Assembly: GCA_946544705.1 (NCBI GenBank)
Contig: CAMNMN010000001.1
Location: 62,001-126,000, forward strand
Source of the DNA: Colicola sp002395805
Lineage (GTDB): Bacteria; Bacteroidota; Bacteroidia; Bacteroidales; Paludibacteraceae
Direction of reading: 5' to 3'
DNA: 64,000 nucleotides
Under the pieces are notes generated by a model that ran no database searches, was not told the origin of the DNA, and saw only the letters and a list, made by a program, of their open reading frames with translations. A program made the position numbers and the translations under genes. Shown here piece after piece: positions 49,034 through 58,227 of this stretch (its first letter is position 1; each line of letters starts with the position of its first letter).

Positions 49034-50526
49034 TACTCAAAGAATTACTATCGGTGATCCAGCCGATTGAGGTGATCGGCTCGACGGACAAAGAGATCAA
49101 CGGTCTGCATTTCGACAGCCGCAAGATCAACAAAGGCGATGTCTTTGTTGCGCAGGTAGGCACAGCAGTAGATGGACACACATTCATTGATGGTTGTGTC
49201 GCCAAAGGCGCGGCGGCAGTAGTGCTTTCGGACAGGAAGTTTCTGCCGGAGGAAGTCGAAAGTCAAAAGTCGAAAGTCGAAAGCCCCTGCTATATTCTAG
49301 TGGAGAATACGGACAAGGCGCTGGGATTGATGGCGAGCAAATGGTTCGGCGAGCCGAGTAAGGAGTTGACGCTGGTGGGCGTTACAGGCACAAACGGCAA
49401 AACGACCATCGCCACCTTATTATATAAACTCGTGCGCGCGTTAGGGCACAAAGCGGGACTTCTCTCCACGGTTGTCAATTATATCGAGGACGAGGCAGTC
49501 CCTGCCACTCACACCACACCGGACGCCATTGAACTGAACGGGCTGCTGAGACGGATGGCGGATGCAGGATGCGAGTATGCATTCATGGAGGTTTCATCGC
49601 ATGCCATCGCTCAGGAACGCATCGCCGGTCTGGATTTCGACGGGGCGTTGTTCACGAACCTCACGCGTGATCATATCGACTACCATAAGACTTTTGACAA
49701 CTACCGCGATACGAAAAAACGGTTGTTTGACGGGCTGAAGAAAAGCGCCTTTGCGGTGACCAACAAAGACGACAAGAACGGACTCGTTATGACTCAGAAC
49801 TGCAAGGCGGAAGTGAAGACCTACTCCACCCGCTCGCTGGCGGACTACAAGGCTCAGATTTTAGAAGAGGGATTCGAAGGTATGATGCTTAATATCAACG
49901 GGAAAGAGGTGTTTGTACCGCTGGTAGGACGGTTCAATGTCAGCAATTTGCTCTGCATCTACGGCGCAGCGCTGTGTTTAGGATTTGAGGAGTTGGAAGT
50001 GTTGCGAGTGCTGAGCACCCTGAAACCTGTGAACGGCCGCTTTGAGACCATCCGGAGCCCGAAAGGCTGGACCGCCATCGTGGACTATGCCCACACGCCG
50101 GACGCCGTAGAGAACGTGATTCAGACGATTCGAGAAATCTTAGGAAGTGACAAAGTGACAAAGGACAAAGTACAAAGAAAACTAATCACCGTTGTGGGTT
50201 GCGGAGGCAACCGAGACAAAGGCAAACGGCCGATGATGGCACAGATAGCCAAGAAAGGCAGCGAGCAGTTGATTCTGACCTCGGACAACCCTCGTGACGA
50301 AGAGCCGGCAGACATTCTGAACGATATGAAAGCGGGTCTGACGGAGGAAGAACTGCGTAGCACATTAGTGATCGAAGACCGCGAGGCAGCGATACAGACC
50401 GCTTGCACCCTTGCGCAGAGCGGAGACGTCATCCTGATAGCCGGAAAGGGTCATGAGGACTACCAGATTATCAAAGGCGTCAAGCATCATTTTGACGACC
50501 ATGAGGTGGTAAAACGATATTTGTAA
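49030..50526 (+). CDS. murE: UDP-MurNAc-L-Ala-D-Glu--2,6-diaminopimelate ligase
   Basis: 498 residues, an ATP-dependent Mur ligase adding the third residue of the peptidoglycan stem. The P-loop is GVTGTNGKTT. The specificity motif DNPRDEEP indicates meso-diaminopimelate rather than lysine. The C-terminal domain ends KGHEDYQIIKG, as in other MurE. Two in-frame arrays are inserted: 49253-49283 in the N-terminal domain just before the strand leading to the P-loop, and 50145-50173 before GCGGNRDKGKRP. The stop codon itself is part of an eight-unit heptamer array. Confidence 0.96.
   Translation: MILKELLSVIQPIEVIGSTDKEINGLHFDSRKINKGDVFVAQVGTAVDGHTFIDGCVAKGAAAVVLSDRKFLPEEVESQKSKVESPCYILVENTDKALGLMASKWFGEPSKELTLVGVTGTNGKTTIATLLYKLVRALGHKAGLLSTVVNYIEDEAVPATHTTPDAIELNGLLRRMADAGCEYAFMEVSSHAIAQERIAGLDFDGALFTNLTRDHIDYHKTFDNYRDTKKRLFDGLKKSAFAVTNKDDKNGLVMTQNCKAEVKTYSTRSLADYKAQILEEGFEGMMLNINGKEVFVPLVGRFNVSNLLCIYGAALCLGFEELEVLRVLSTLKPVNGRFETIRSPKGWTAIVDYAHTPDAVENVIQTIREILGSDKVTKDKVQRKLITVVGCGGNRDKGKRPMMAQIAKKGSEQLILTSDNPRDEEPADILNDMKAGLTEEELRSTLVIEDREAAIQTACTLAQSGDVILIAGKGHEDYQIIKGVKHHFDDHEVVKRYL
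49253..49283 (+). repeat. Period-7 array inside murE (AAGTCGA)
   Basis: AAGTCGA, AAGTCAA, AAGTCGA, AAGTCGA, then AAG: four perfect or near-perfect units, in frame, encoding VESQKSKVES. Confidence 0.88.
50145..50173 (+). repeat. Period-7 array inside murE (GGAC family)
   Basis: AAGTGAC, AAAGTGAC (8 nt), AAAGGAC, AAAGTAC, in frame, encoding SDKVTKDKVQRK. Related to 20486 and 46336. Confidence 0.82.
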
Positions 50527-50575
50527 TTTGTAATTTGTAATTTGTAATTTGTAATTTGTAAATTGTAAGTTGTGA
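50520..50575 (+). repeat. Eight-unit period-7 array carrying the murE stop codon
   Basis: Six perfect TTTGTAA units, then ATTGTAA and GTTGTGA. The murE stop TAA (50524-50526) is the end of the first unit. The array fills the gap to mraY at 50582. Confidence 0.93.
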
Positions 50576-50581
50576 TTTAGT

Positions 50582-51853
50582 ATGCTATATTCTTTATTTA
50601 CCCATTTCAGCGATGTATTAGGTGCGCGTTTGTTCACCTACATCTCTTTCCGCGCAATCACGGCGGGTATTTTAGGTCTGCTGATCAGTATCTGGTTCGG
50701 CAACTGGTTTATCAACTACATGAAGCGTCATAACATCTCCGAGACGCAGCGTGACGAGAAAACCGACCCTTTCAATGTAGGCAAAAAAGGAGTGCCGACG
50801 ATGGGTGGTTTGATTGTCATTGCTGCCATCCTGGTACCCTGTCTGCTGTTGGGTAAACTGACCAACGTCTATATGATTCTGATGCTCGTCACCACCCTGC
50901 TAATGGGTGCTCTAGGTTTTGCGGACGACTATATCAAGACCTTCCGCAAGAACAAAGACGGGCTCAACGGATGGATAAAAATCGGCGGTCAAGTGGCATT
51001 AGGTCTCATCGTAGGTCTAACGCTGCGTTTCTGCCCGGCAGTGAGCATGAACGAGGTGGTCACCAGCCATATTGAGAATAATGTAGTTGTGGTTGAGAAG
51101 ACGCCGGAGATCAAGTCCACCCAGACCACTATTCCTTTCGTCAAGCATCACAACTTCAACTATGCTGATCTATTCACATGGACTGGGGAGAGCAACAAAT
51201 ACCGCTTCGGCTGGATCTTCTTTGTACTGCTGACCGTTTTTGTAGTAGCAGCTGTATCCAACGGCGCGAACCTGAACGACGGCATGGACGGTATGTGTGC
51301 CGGCAACTCGGCGATAATAGGCATCGCCTTGCTTATCCTGGCCTATACGTCCGGTAGCGTCGTCTGGGCGGAATATTTCGACGTGATGTACATCCCGGGC
51401 TCGGAAGAGTTGGTAGTATTCATGGCGTCGTTCGTCGGTGCGCTGGTAGGCTACCTGTGGTTCAACGGATTCCCCGCTCAGGTCTTTCTGGGCGACACCG
51501 GAAGCCTCACGGTAGGCGGTATCATCGGTGTCTGCGCCATGGTCATTCACAAGGAACTGATGGTACCCGTGCTCTGCGGTATATTCCTGATGGAGAGCGT
51601 CTCCGTCATCCTGCAGACACAAGTATATAAATATTACAAGGCTCGCGGACGCCACGTGCGCATATGGAAGAGGACACCGTTCCATGACCATTTCCGCACG
51701 TCGGTAGAGCAAGTGCTGAAGAACGATCCGACCTGTTCGATTGTCTTCAAGGGCAGTAAGAACCTGCATCATGAGACCAAGATCGTCTTACGGTTCTGCA
51801 TCGTGACGCTGATCTTGGCCGCTATCACCATATTGACATTGAAAATAAGATAA
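50582..51853 (+). CDS. mraY: Phospho-MurNAc-pentapeptide transferase MraY
   Basis: 423 residues with about ten TM helices. It makes lipid I from UDP-MurNAc-pentapeptide and undecaprenyl phosphate at the inner membrane. Catalytic motifs are seen: GFADDYIK, NLNDGMDGM and FLGDTGSL, plus the late RTPFHDHF with its His residues. The length exceeds the ~360 residues of E. coli MraY because of an extra loop (about residues 155-195), as is common in Bacteroidota. murD starts 1 nt after its stop. Confidence 0.96.
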   Translation: MLYSLFTHFSDVLGARLFTYISFRAITAGILGLLISIWFGNWFINYMKRHNISETQRDEKTDPFNVGKKGVPTMGGLIVIAAILVPCLLLGKLTNVYMILMLVTTLLMGALGFADDYIKTFRKNKDGLNGWIKIGGQVALGLIVGLTLRFCPAVSMNEVVTSHIENNVVVVEKTPEIKSTQTTIPFVKHHNFNYADLFTWTGESNKYRFGWIFFVLLTVFVVAAVSNGANLNDGMDGMCAGNSAIIGIALLILAYTSGSVVWAEYFDVMYIPGSEELVVFMASFVGALVGYLWFNGFPAQVFLGDTGSLTVGGIIGVCAMVIHKELMVPVLCGIFLMESVSVILQTQVYKYYKARGRHVRIWKRTPFHDHFRTSVEQVLKNDPTCSIVFKGSKNLHHETKIVLRFCIVTLILAAITILTLKIR

Positions 51854-51854
51854 T

Positions 51855-53135
51855 ATGAAACGAATCGTCGTATTAGGAGCCGGCGAGAGCGGCTCGGGCG
51901 CAGCCATCCTCGCCAAAGAGAAAGGTTTTGATGTTTTCGTGAGCGATTGCGGCACGATCAGTGACCCGTATCGCGCTCTGCTGGATCAGAATGGTGTCCA
52001 ATGGGAAGACGGCAAGCATAGCGAGGAACTGATTCTCAACGCTGACGAGGTAGTCAAATCTCCGGGTATTCCATTGACCGCTCCGCTCATTAAGAAACTA
52101 CAAGCGCAAGGCACGCCCATCATCTCCGAAATCGAGTTCGCCGCGCGGTACACGAAAGCCAAGATGATCTGCATCACCGGATCTAACGGCAAAACGACCA
52201 CTACTTCGTTGATCTTCTATATCCTGAAGCAAGCCGGTCTTAACGTCGGGCTGGCGGGCAATATCGGCAATTCGCTGGCACTGCAGGTGGCGCATGAGGA
52301 CCATGACTACTATGTGATCGAACTCTCGTCCTTCCAACTCGACAATATGTACGATTTCAAAGCGGACATCGCCATTTTGCTGAATATAACTCCGGATCAC
52401 CTTGACCGGTACGACTATAAGTTCCAGAACTATATCGACGCCAAGTTCCGTATCACCCGCAACCAGACAAAAGAGGACTCGTTCATCTATTGGGCAGAGG
52501 ATCCGGTGATAGACCGCGAGATGAAACGTCTGCAGTTGGGAGCAACCCTCTATCCGTACGGTTTCACCTGTCCGAATCCGCTGCCGGTCGGCGAAGAAGA
52601 ACTGGCGCTCAAGGGGCGGCATAATGTGCTTAACTCCATGGCAGCGACCATTGCGGCGAACGTAGTGGGTATTAAGAAAGAAATCATTCGCGAGTCTCTC
52701 AAGACCTTCCAGGGAGTGGAGCACCGCCTCCAGTATGTGGCTACCGTCCGCGGCGTACGTTATATCAATGACTCGAAAGCGACTAATGTCAACTCCTGCT
52801 GGTACGCGCTCGAGTCCATGACTACACCGACCGTACTGATCTTAGGCGGGAAGGACAAAGGCAATGACTATAGCGAGATTGACGAATTGGTAAAGCAGAA
52901 ATGCCATACCCTCATTTTCATGGGGCTCCATAATGAGAAACTGCGGGAGCATTTTGGCGGTTTCGGACTGAATATCATAGACACGGACAACCTGCACGAT
53001 GCCGTGCAGGCGGCCTACAACGCGGCGCATGAAGGAGACACGGTGCTGCTCTCGCCCTGCTGCGCATCGTTCGACCTTTTCAAATCCTACGAGGACCGCG
53101 GCGAGCAATTTATGAAAGCCGTCAGAGAACTCTAG
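51855..53135 (+). CDS. murD: UDP-MurNAc-L-alanine--D-glutamate ligase
   Basis: 426 residues. The N-terminal Rossmann domain has VLGAGESGSGAAILA, the ATP P-loop is ITGSNGKTTTT, and the central block ELSSFQLDN and ITPDHLDRYD follow, then GVEHRLQ and NDSKATN. It adds D-Glu to UDP-MurNAc-L-Ala in the cytoplasm. The stop TAG is inside a period-8 array that fills half of the gap to ftsW. Confidence 0.96.
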   Translation: MKRIVVLGAGESGSGAAILAKEKGFDVFVSDCGTISDPYRALLDQNGVQWEDGKHSEELILNADEVVKSPGIPLTAPLIKKLQAQGTPIISEIEFAARYTKAKMICITGSNGKTTTTSLIFYILKQAGLNVGLAGNIGNSLALQVAHEDHDYYVIELSSFQLDNMYDFKADIAILLNITPDHLDRYDYKFQNYIDAKFRITRNQTKEDSFIYWAEDPVIDREMKRLQLGATLYPYGFTCPNPLPVGEEELALKGRHNVLNSMAATIAANVVGIKKEIIRESLKTFQGVEHRLQYVATVRGVRYINDSKATNVNSCWYALESMTTPTVLILGGKDKGNDYSEIDELVKQKCHTLIFMGLHNEKLREHFGGFGLNIIDTDNLHDAVQAAYNAAHEGDTVLLSPCCASFDLFKSYEDRGEQFMKAVREL

Positions 53136-53170
53136 AACCCTAGTACCCTAGGATCCTAGTATCCTAGTTA
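53131..53170 (+). repeat. Period-8 array carrying the murD stop codon
   Basis: TCTAGAAC, CCTAGTAC, CCTAGGAT, CCTAGTAT, CCTAGTTA. The murD stop TAG (53133-53135) lies in the first unit. Confidence 0.88.
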
Positions 53171-53201
53171 AAAATCACAAAAACCTAAACACCAAACTAT
53201 T

Positions 53202-54440
53202 ATGAAAAGACCTGATTTAACCAACATCGACCGCACGTTTTGGGGACTCTTTCTGATCCTCATTGTCGTAGCTATCATCGCGCTGTTCTCGGCGTCCTCT
53301 ACTCTCGTGTACATGCATCATTCTGCTCTCGGCCCTATCGGTCAGCAGATGTTTTTCATTGTGCTCGGTATCATCGCTGCTTTCGGCATCCAGTATATTC
53401 CTTCTTACTGGGTGCGATTTGGCGGCTATGCGCTTCTGGCGATCAGTACGCTGCTCGTCTATTCGACCATGATCCCCGGAAACCCGCTGGTGGTCACTAT
53501 CAACGGCGCTGCACGGTGGGTACGTATCGCCGGCATCACTTTCCAGCCCTCCGAACTCGCCAAACTGTCCCTTATCATCGTCATAGCGGACCAACTGGCA
53601 CGCATTCATTCCGAGGAGGACAAACGGAAGTATTTCTATCGCACGCTCATTATCGCAGCGGTAGTGATGCTGCCCATCATGGCATCGAACCTATCCACAG
53701 CGGTGCTGGTAGGACTAATCATTTTCTGTCTCTGGGTGCTTGCGCGCATCCCATGGAAATACACCCTCTCGGTCGTCGGCATTGCCGTATTGGTGCTTGG
53801 GCTGGGCTACACCATCGTAGAGTTCGGCTTCGTCCGCCCCGGCAGACAGATGCACGGACCGTTCAAACGTGCTACGACCTGGGTAAGCCGCATCGACCGC
53901 CATTTTGCGGACGACGGAGGATCGAAGTACGTACTCACGGACGAGAACATCCAAGAGGTCTATTCGGCGGTAGCTATTGCCCGTGGAGGAGCCTCGCCGC
54001 TCGGTGTACTGCCCGGGAACAGTAAGGAACGGGACTACCTGCCTCTTGCCTTCGCGGATTATATCTTCGCCATTATCGTCGAAGAGAGCGGAGTCCTCGG
54101 AGCGGCATTCCTGATTTTTATCTATCTGGCCATTCTCTTCCGTGCATGCAATGTATCCAGCCGCTATTCAGATATGCCGGCTATGCTAATGACGATGGGT
54201 CTGGCGCTTATGATCACATGCCAGGCGCTCATCTCCATGCTCGTTGCCGTAGGCCTCGGTCCGGTCACAGGACAACCCCTGCCGCTCATCTCCAGAGGCG
54301 GAACATCGGTGCTTATCACTTCCGTCTATTTCGGCATCATGATGGGTGTCAGCCGCGAGCAGAAAGCCCTTCGCGAACGCGTACAGGAAACTATTGAAGA
54401 GAGCCAGGAAGAAGCACCTATTGTTACACTTGATAATTAA
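53202..54440 (+). CDS. ftsW: Cell division protein FtsW (SEDS glycosyltransferase)
   Basis: 412 residues with about ten TM helices, the SEDS-family peptidoglycan polymerase that works with FtsI. Signatures include GAARWVRIAGITFQPSEL near residue 105, the long extracytoplasmic loop, and a C-terminal GLGPVTGQPLPLISRGGTS, diagnostic of FtsW/RodA. In the dcw context FtsW is the assignment. murG follows after 9 nt. Confidence 0.95.
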   Translation: MKRPDLTNIDRTFWGLFLILIVVAIIALFSASSTLVYMHHSALGPIGQQMFFIVLGIIAAFGIQYIPSYWVRFGGYALLAISTLLVYSTMIPGNPLVVTINGAARWVRIAGITFQPSELAKLSLIIVIADQLARIHSEEDKRKYFYRTLIIAAVVMLPIMASNLSTAVLVGLIIFCLWVLARIPWKYTLSVVGIAVLVLGLGYTIVEFGFVRPGRQMHGPFKRATTWVSRIDRHFADDGGSKYVLTDENIQEVYSAVAIARGGASPLGVLPGNSKERDYLPLAFADYIFAIIVEESGVLGAAFLIFIYLAILFRACNVSSRYSDMPAMLMTMGLALMITCQALISMLVAVGLGPVTGQPLPLISRGGTSVLITSVYFGIMMGVSREQKALRERVQETIEESQEEAPIVTLDN

Positions 54441-54449
54441 TATACCACT

Positions 54450-55529
54450 ATGCGCTATTTGATTTCCGGCGGCGGGACCGGAGGACATATTTTCCCCGCA
54501 GTCAGTATTGCCAATGCATTGAAGGAGTTGGATCCTCATGCTGAGATCTTGTTTGTAGGTGCACTCGGACGAATGGAGATGGAGCGTGTGCCGCAAGCGG
54601 GATATAAGATTGTCGGACTCCCCGTCCGCGGCTTTAACCGCGCACAGCCCTGGAAGAACGTCTCCGTCCTCATTGATCTCGCCAAATCGATTCGCCAAGT
54701 GCAGAAGATCATCCGCGATTTTAAGCCCAACGTAGGTGTCGGTGTAGGCGGGTACGCTTCGGGTGCTGCTATGTGGGCCGCAGCCAACATGGGCATCCCT
54801 ATTCTTCTCCAGGAACAAAACGGTTTTGCCGGAGTGACCAATAAGATTCTCAAGGACAAAGCCGCCAAGATCTGTGTAGCGTACGAAGGGATGGAGCGCT
54901 TCTTCCCTGCCGATAAAATCATTCTCACCGGCAACCCCGTAAGGCAAAACCTTAAACCCCACCCTTACCCTCCCCACAAGGGAGGGGATAAATATCTCCT
55001 GATCATCGGCGGGTCACTCGGTGCACGCACGATCAACGAAGCTATTGCAGCCGGGCTACCTGCCCTGCAAGCTGCCGGCATCCATGCCGTCTGGCAAACC
55101 GGCAAGATATATTACGAGAAATGCAAAGCCGCATGGGAAGCAGCCGGTAAACCGGCGAATATTGAGGTACATGATTTTCTCTCCGACATGCCGGATCAGT
55201 ATGCGAATGCCGACCTAGTCATCTCCCGCGCCGGAGCAAGCTCTATTTCCGAACTCTGTCTCCTCGGCAAACCCGCTATCCTTGTACCCTCACCCAATGT
55301 AGCCGAAGACCACCAGACACACAACGCCATGGCGTTAGTCAACAAAGATGCTGCGGTACTTGTTCGGGACGCAGAGGCTGCGGACAAACTGATTTCCACT
55401 GCACTAAAACTGATTCAGGATGACGAACGGCTCAAAACGCTCCATACCAATATTCTGGCGCTCGCGCAAGCCGACTCCGCACGGCGCATCGCAGAAGAGG
55501 TTATAGCTCTCGCTAAAACGCACTTGTAG
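54450..55529 (+). CDS. murG: UDP-N-acetylglucosamine transferase MurG
   Basis: 359 residues, a GT-B family 28 enzyme that turns lipid I into lipid II on the cytoplasmic face. N-terminal motif SGGGTGGHIFPA, then GVGVGGYASGAAMWAA and LQEQNGFAGVTNK. The C-terminal donor domain has IIGGSLGART and SRAGASSISELCLLGKPAILVP. The linker between the two domains carries the fourth hairpin element (54951-54987) in frame. The dcw cluster ends here: the next gene is unrelated and no murC, ftsQ, ftsA or ftsZ follows in the window. Confidence 0.96.
   Translation: MRYLISGGGTGGHIFPAVSIANALKELDPHAEILFVGALGRMEMERVPQAGYKIVGLPVRGFNRAQPWKNVSVLIDLAKSIRQVQKIIRDFKPNVGVGVGGYASGAAMWAAANMGIPILLQEQNGFAGVTNKILKDKAAKICVAYEGMERFFPADKIILTGNPVRQNLKPHPYPPHKGGDKYLLIIGGSLGARTINEAIAAGLPALQAAGIHAVWQTGKIYYEKCKAAWEAAGKPANIEVHDFLSDMPDQYANADLVISRAGASSISELCLLGKPAILVPSPNVAEDHQTHNAMALVNKDAAVLVRDAEAADKLISTALKLIQDDERLKTLHTNILALAQADSARRIAEEVIALAKTHL
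54951..54987 (+). repeat. C-rich/G-rich hairpin element, copy 4 (in murG)
   Basis: AAACCCCACCC, then a perfect 7-bp stem CCCTCCC/GGGAGGG with a CACAA loop. In frame, encoding LKPHPYPPHKGGDK between the N-domain and the GGSLGA strand. Confidence 0.75.
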
Positions 55530-55548
55530 ATCTAATACCCCAAAACAT

Positions 55549-58227
55549 ATGAAGCACTATCTCCTTACTTTCCTATGTATCCTTTTCGCTCTCTCGCTTG
55601 CGGCGGAGAATGATTATTATGCCAATATCGATAAGGCCCGGAATGGCAACAAAAACGCCCAATACAATATCGGCTATTTCTATTTCTACGGTAAAGGAGG
55701 TGTCAGTCAAAACTACGACATAGCTCTCCCGTGGCTACGCAAGGCCGCCGATCAAGGCGTAGAGCAGGCACAAGCCTTATTGGGGCTCGCTTATGACCAT
55801 GGTTTTGGTGTGCCGCAGGACTATGCTACGGCCGCTTACTGGTATCGCAAAGCCGCAGACAAAGGAGATGTATTGGCGCTCAACAATCTGGGATTGCTCT
55901 ACGACGAAGGAAATGGTGTTGAAAAGAATCTCTACAAAGCCGCTGAATTGTACAAAAAAGCAGCCGATAAAGGAGACGATATCGCGCAATATAATATCGC
56001 TAACTGTTACGCAAAAGGGCAAGGCGTTGCCGAAAATGACGACCTCGCCTTCAGTTACTACAAAAAATCAGCTGAACAAGGATATGCCAATGCGCAGTAC
56101 GAACTCGGCCGATGCTATGATTTAGGAAACGGGACGTACAAAAGCGACTATCAAGCTCTCATATGGTATCGCAAAGCCGCCGAACAGAACCATGGAAAAG
56201 CACAATACCAGGTAGCCAATGCCTATCTCTATGGCAGCGGAGTGACGAAAGATGTCGGCCAAGCCATCATTTGGTATCGAAAAGCCATTCCTCTGTTGGA
56301 AGCGGAAGCGGAAGCGGAGGAAGAGAAGGATACTTGGAAAATGAGCTCTTTATATGTTCGGCTGGCGAAAATGGACCTCTACTCTGCCGGATATGAACTG
56401 GGAATGGATTACTATAACGGTACCGGAGGACAGACGCGCAATTATTCCACCGCCTTCGCTTGGTTCAAAGATGCTGCCCTGCATGATAATGAGAACGCCA
56501 TGTATATGACCGGCAAATGCTATGCGCTCGGCCATGGTGTCGGACGAGACAAAACAAAAGCCGTTCAGTGGTATAAGCAAGCCGCGAAAGAAAGAAATAA
56601 GGAGGCCATGTACGAACTCGGATTGTGTTACAAGAACGGAGACGGCGTCGCGAAAGACGAAGAAGAATCCATAGACTGGCTGGTCAAGGCTGCACGAGAC
56701 GGGCATGTGGATGCTATGTATGAAGTGGGCTTATCTTGTGAGAAAAGCGAGATATACGACAACGCGGCGGAATGGTATCTTGAGATGTTAGAGAAAGGAG
56801 ATGCTGCGCAGAAAGCCAAAGCCGAAAAGCGCTTGCAGGCGCTTTCGGATGACTACGACAACTCTTTCTTCGGGAATAAAGGAAGCCGGAAAGCCTTTCA
56901 ATATATCCACCAGGGATCGCTCGCTCTCAAGGCGAACAACAAGGATGAGAAAATCTATACCAAAGCTATAGCGAAGGATGACTATACCTATCGAGCCACC
57001 GGTGAATGGAACGCCCGGTCGCTGCCCGTCGGATCCTATTATGTAAAACGCGTCCGAGACAATTGGGAGGACAAATATGACACCATTCATATCATCCACC
57101 CTGCTACAAACATCACCCTACCGCCCATGCTCCCTAAGACCGGCACGCTGGTCGTCAAATCCAGGCCTAAGAATGCGAACGTCTATATAGACGGCGTACA
57201 GCGGGGTAACACTCCCTGGAGAGGAGAACTACAAATCGGAGAACATAATGTTTGGGTTAGCAAACAAGGAAGAATCAGTTCGGCCACGGAACATATTAAT
57301 ATTCCTTACAAAAACACTGCCTATACGGATTTCAAACTCAAAAGCGAGTGGTATTACGGTTCGGATTACCATCCCGATCATTACCTAGAGCCCATGTATG
57401 GCATCGAGTTCGCAGAATATAACCGTCACCACTATGCGGGCGTACGATATGGATGGATCCCGAAACGCTTCGGTTTGGATGTCACGGCTCTTTATGGTAT
57501 CACCAATCAGGAACTATCTGCGACTATCGGCCCTACATTCCGGCTCACTTCGTTCTCTTGCCCGCTGAGCCTGCAACTTGCCCTTGGAGGAGGTGCTATG
57601 TACCGCTTCACAGATAATTATGTTACCTGGGTGGCAGACGCGGCGCTGCGATTCGGTTTCAAAGAAGGATACAAGGATCATAAGTTCGGGTGGTGGTCTT
57701 TCTCACTCGGCACAAGGTACTACGACGGCAGGTTTATCCCTACGGCTTCGGTCAGCCTGATGCCGGTTCGTGCGCTCGCACTCGCTGCCATGGCGCTTGA
57801 GGACGATTTCCCGCGTATCTATACGGAAATACAAGCCGGACATGAATTCACATCAAGCCAATGGATGATGGGTGCGCAGATTGATTATATCCCCGGTCAC
57901 CTGGGTATCGGTACCTCGTTCATGATCGGTTTCGAAGGAGGATGGGATGTCATGGCAGGACCTGTATTCCGACTCACTCCGGATTATATTCCCTTTGATT
58001 TTCAGCTCTACCAGGGATTCGGATACGGCCATTTCGACCATAGCGGCTTCATGGCAGAGACAAGCCTGAAGTTCGCCTTCGGGCACGACCTCCCTTACTG
58101 GGGTTTATGGAGTTTCAATGTCGGCTGCCAGTACGGTTCCGGCAATGTAGCGGTTACTTTCGGCGTCAGCCTGCCTATTATCTCTATTCTCGGTACCGCC
58201 GGTATGGCTACCCTCTTCTATCTATGA
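55549..58227 (+). CDS. Sel1-repeat / PEGA / beta-barrel surface protein
   Basis: 892 residues. The signal peptide ends LSLAAEN. Residues ~25-440 hold about ten Sel1-type repeats (units like AQYNIGYFYFYGKGG and YWYRKAADKGD), which scaffold protein-protein contacts. A PEGA domain follows at ~530-600 (GTLVVKSRPKNANVYIDG, TPWRGELQIGEHNVWVSK), a module usually found at the outer surface of membranes. The last ~290 residues are alternating aromatic strands like an outer-membrane beta-barrel, ending GMATLFYL. The combination suggests an outer-membrane protein exposing repeats to the periplasm. The next gene overlaps its stop (ATGA). Confidence 0.85.
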   Translation: MKHYLLTFLCILFALSLAAENDYYANIDKARNGNKNAQYNIGYFYFYGKGGVSQNYDIALPWLRKAADQGVEQAQALLGLAYDHGFGVPQDYATAAYWYRKAADKGDVLALNNLGLLYDEGNGVEKNLYKAAELYKKAADKGDDIAQYNIANCYAKGQGVAENDDLAFSYYKKSAEQGYANAQYELGRCYDLGNGTYKSDYQALIWYRKAAEQNHGKAQYQVANAYLYGSGVTKDVGQAIIWYRKAIPLLEAEAEAEEEKDTWKMSSLYVRLAKMDLYSAGYELGMDYYNGTGGQTRNYSTAFAWFKDAALHDNENAMYMTGKCYALGHGVGRDKTKAVQWYKQAAKERNKEAMYELGLCYKNGDGVAKDEEESIDWLVKAARDGHVDAMYEVGLSCEKSEIYDNAAEWYLEMLEKGDAAQKAKAEKRLQALSDDYDNSFFGNKGSRKAFQYIHQGSLALKANNKDEKIYTKAIAKDDYTYRATGEWNARSLPVGSYYVKRVRDNWEDKYDTIHIIHPATNITLPPMLPKTGTLVVKSRPKNANVYIDGVQRGNTPWRGELQIGEHNVWVSKQGRISSATEHINIPYKNTAYTDFKLKSEWYYGSDYHPDHYLEPMYGIEFAEYNRHHYAGVRYGWIPKRFGLDVTALYGITNQELSATIGPTFRLTSFSCPLSLQLALGGGAMYRFTDNYVTWVADAALRFGFKEGYKDHKFGWWSFSLGTRYYDGRFIPTASVSLMPVRALALAAMALEDDFPRIYTEIQAGHEFTSSQWMMGAQIDYIPGHLGIGTSFMIGFEGGWDVMAGPVFRLTPDYIPFDFQLYQGFGYGHFDHSGFMAETSLKFAFGHDLPYWGLWSFNVGCQYGSGNVAVTFGVSLPIISILGTAGMATLFYL

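Noticed and set aside
50520..50575. CRISPR-like array
   Set aside because: Units are 7 nt with no spacers, and the stop codon of murE is part of it. The other arrays (45639, 60610) also lack spacers, and no cas genes are present.
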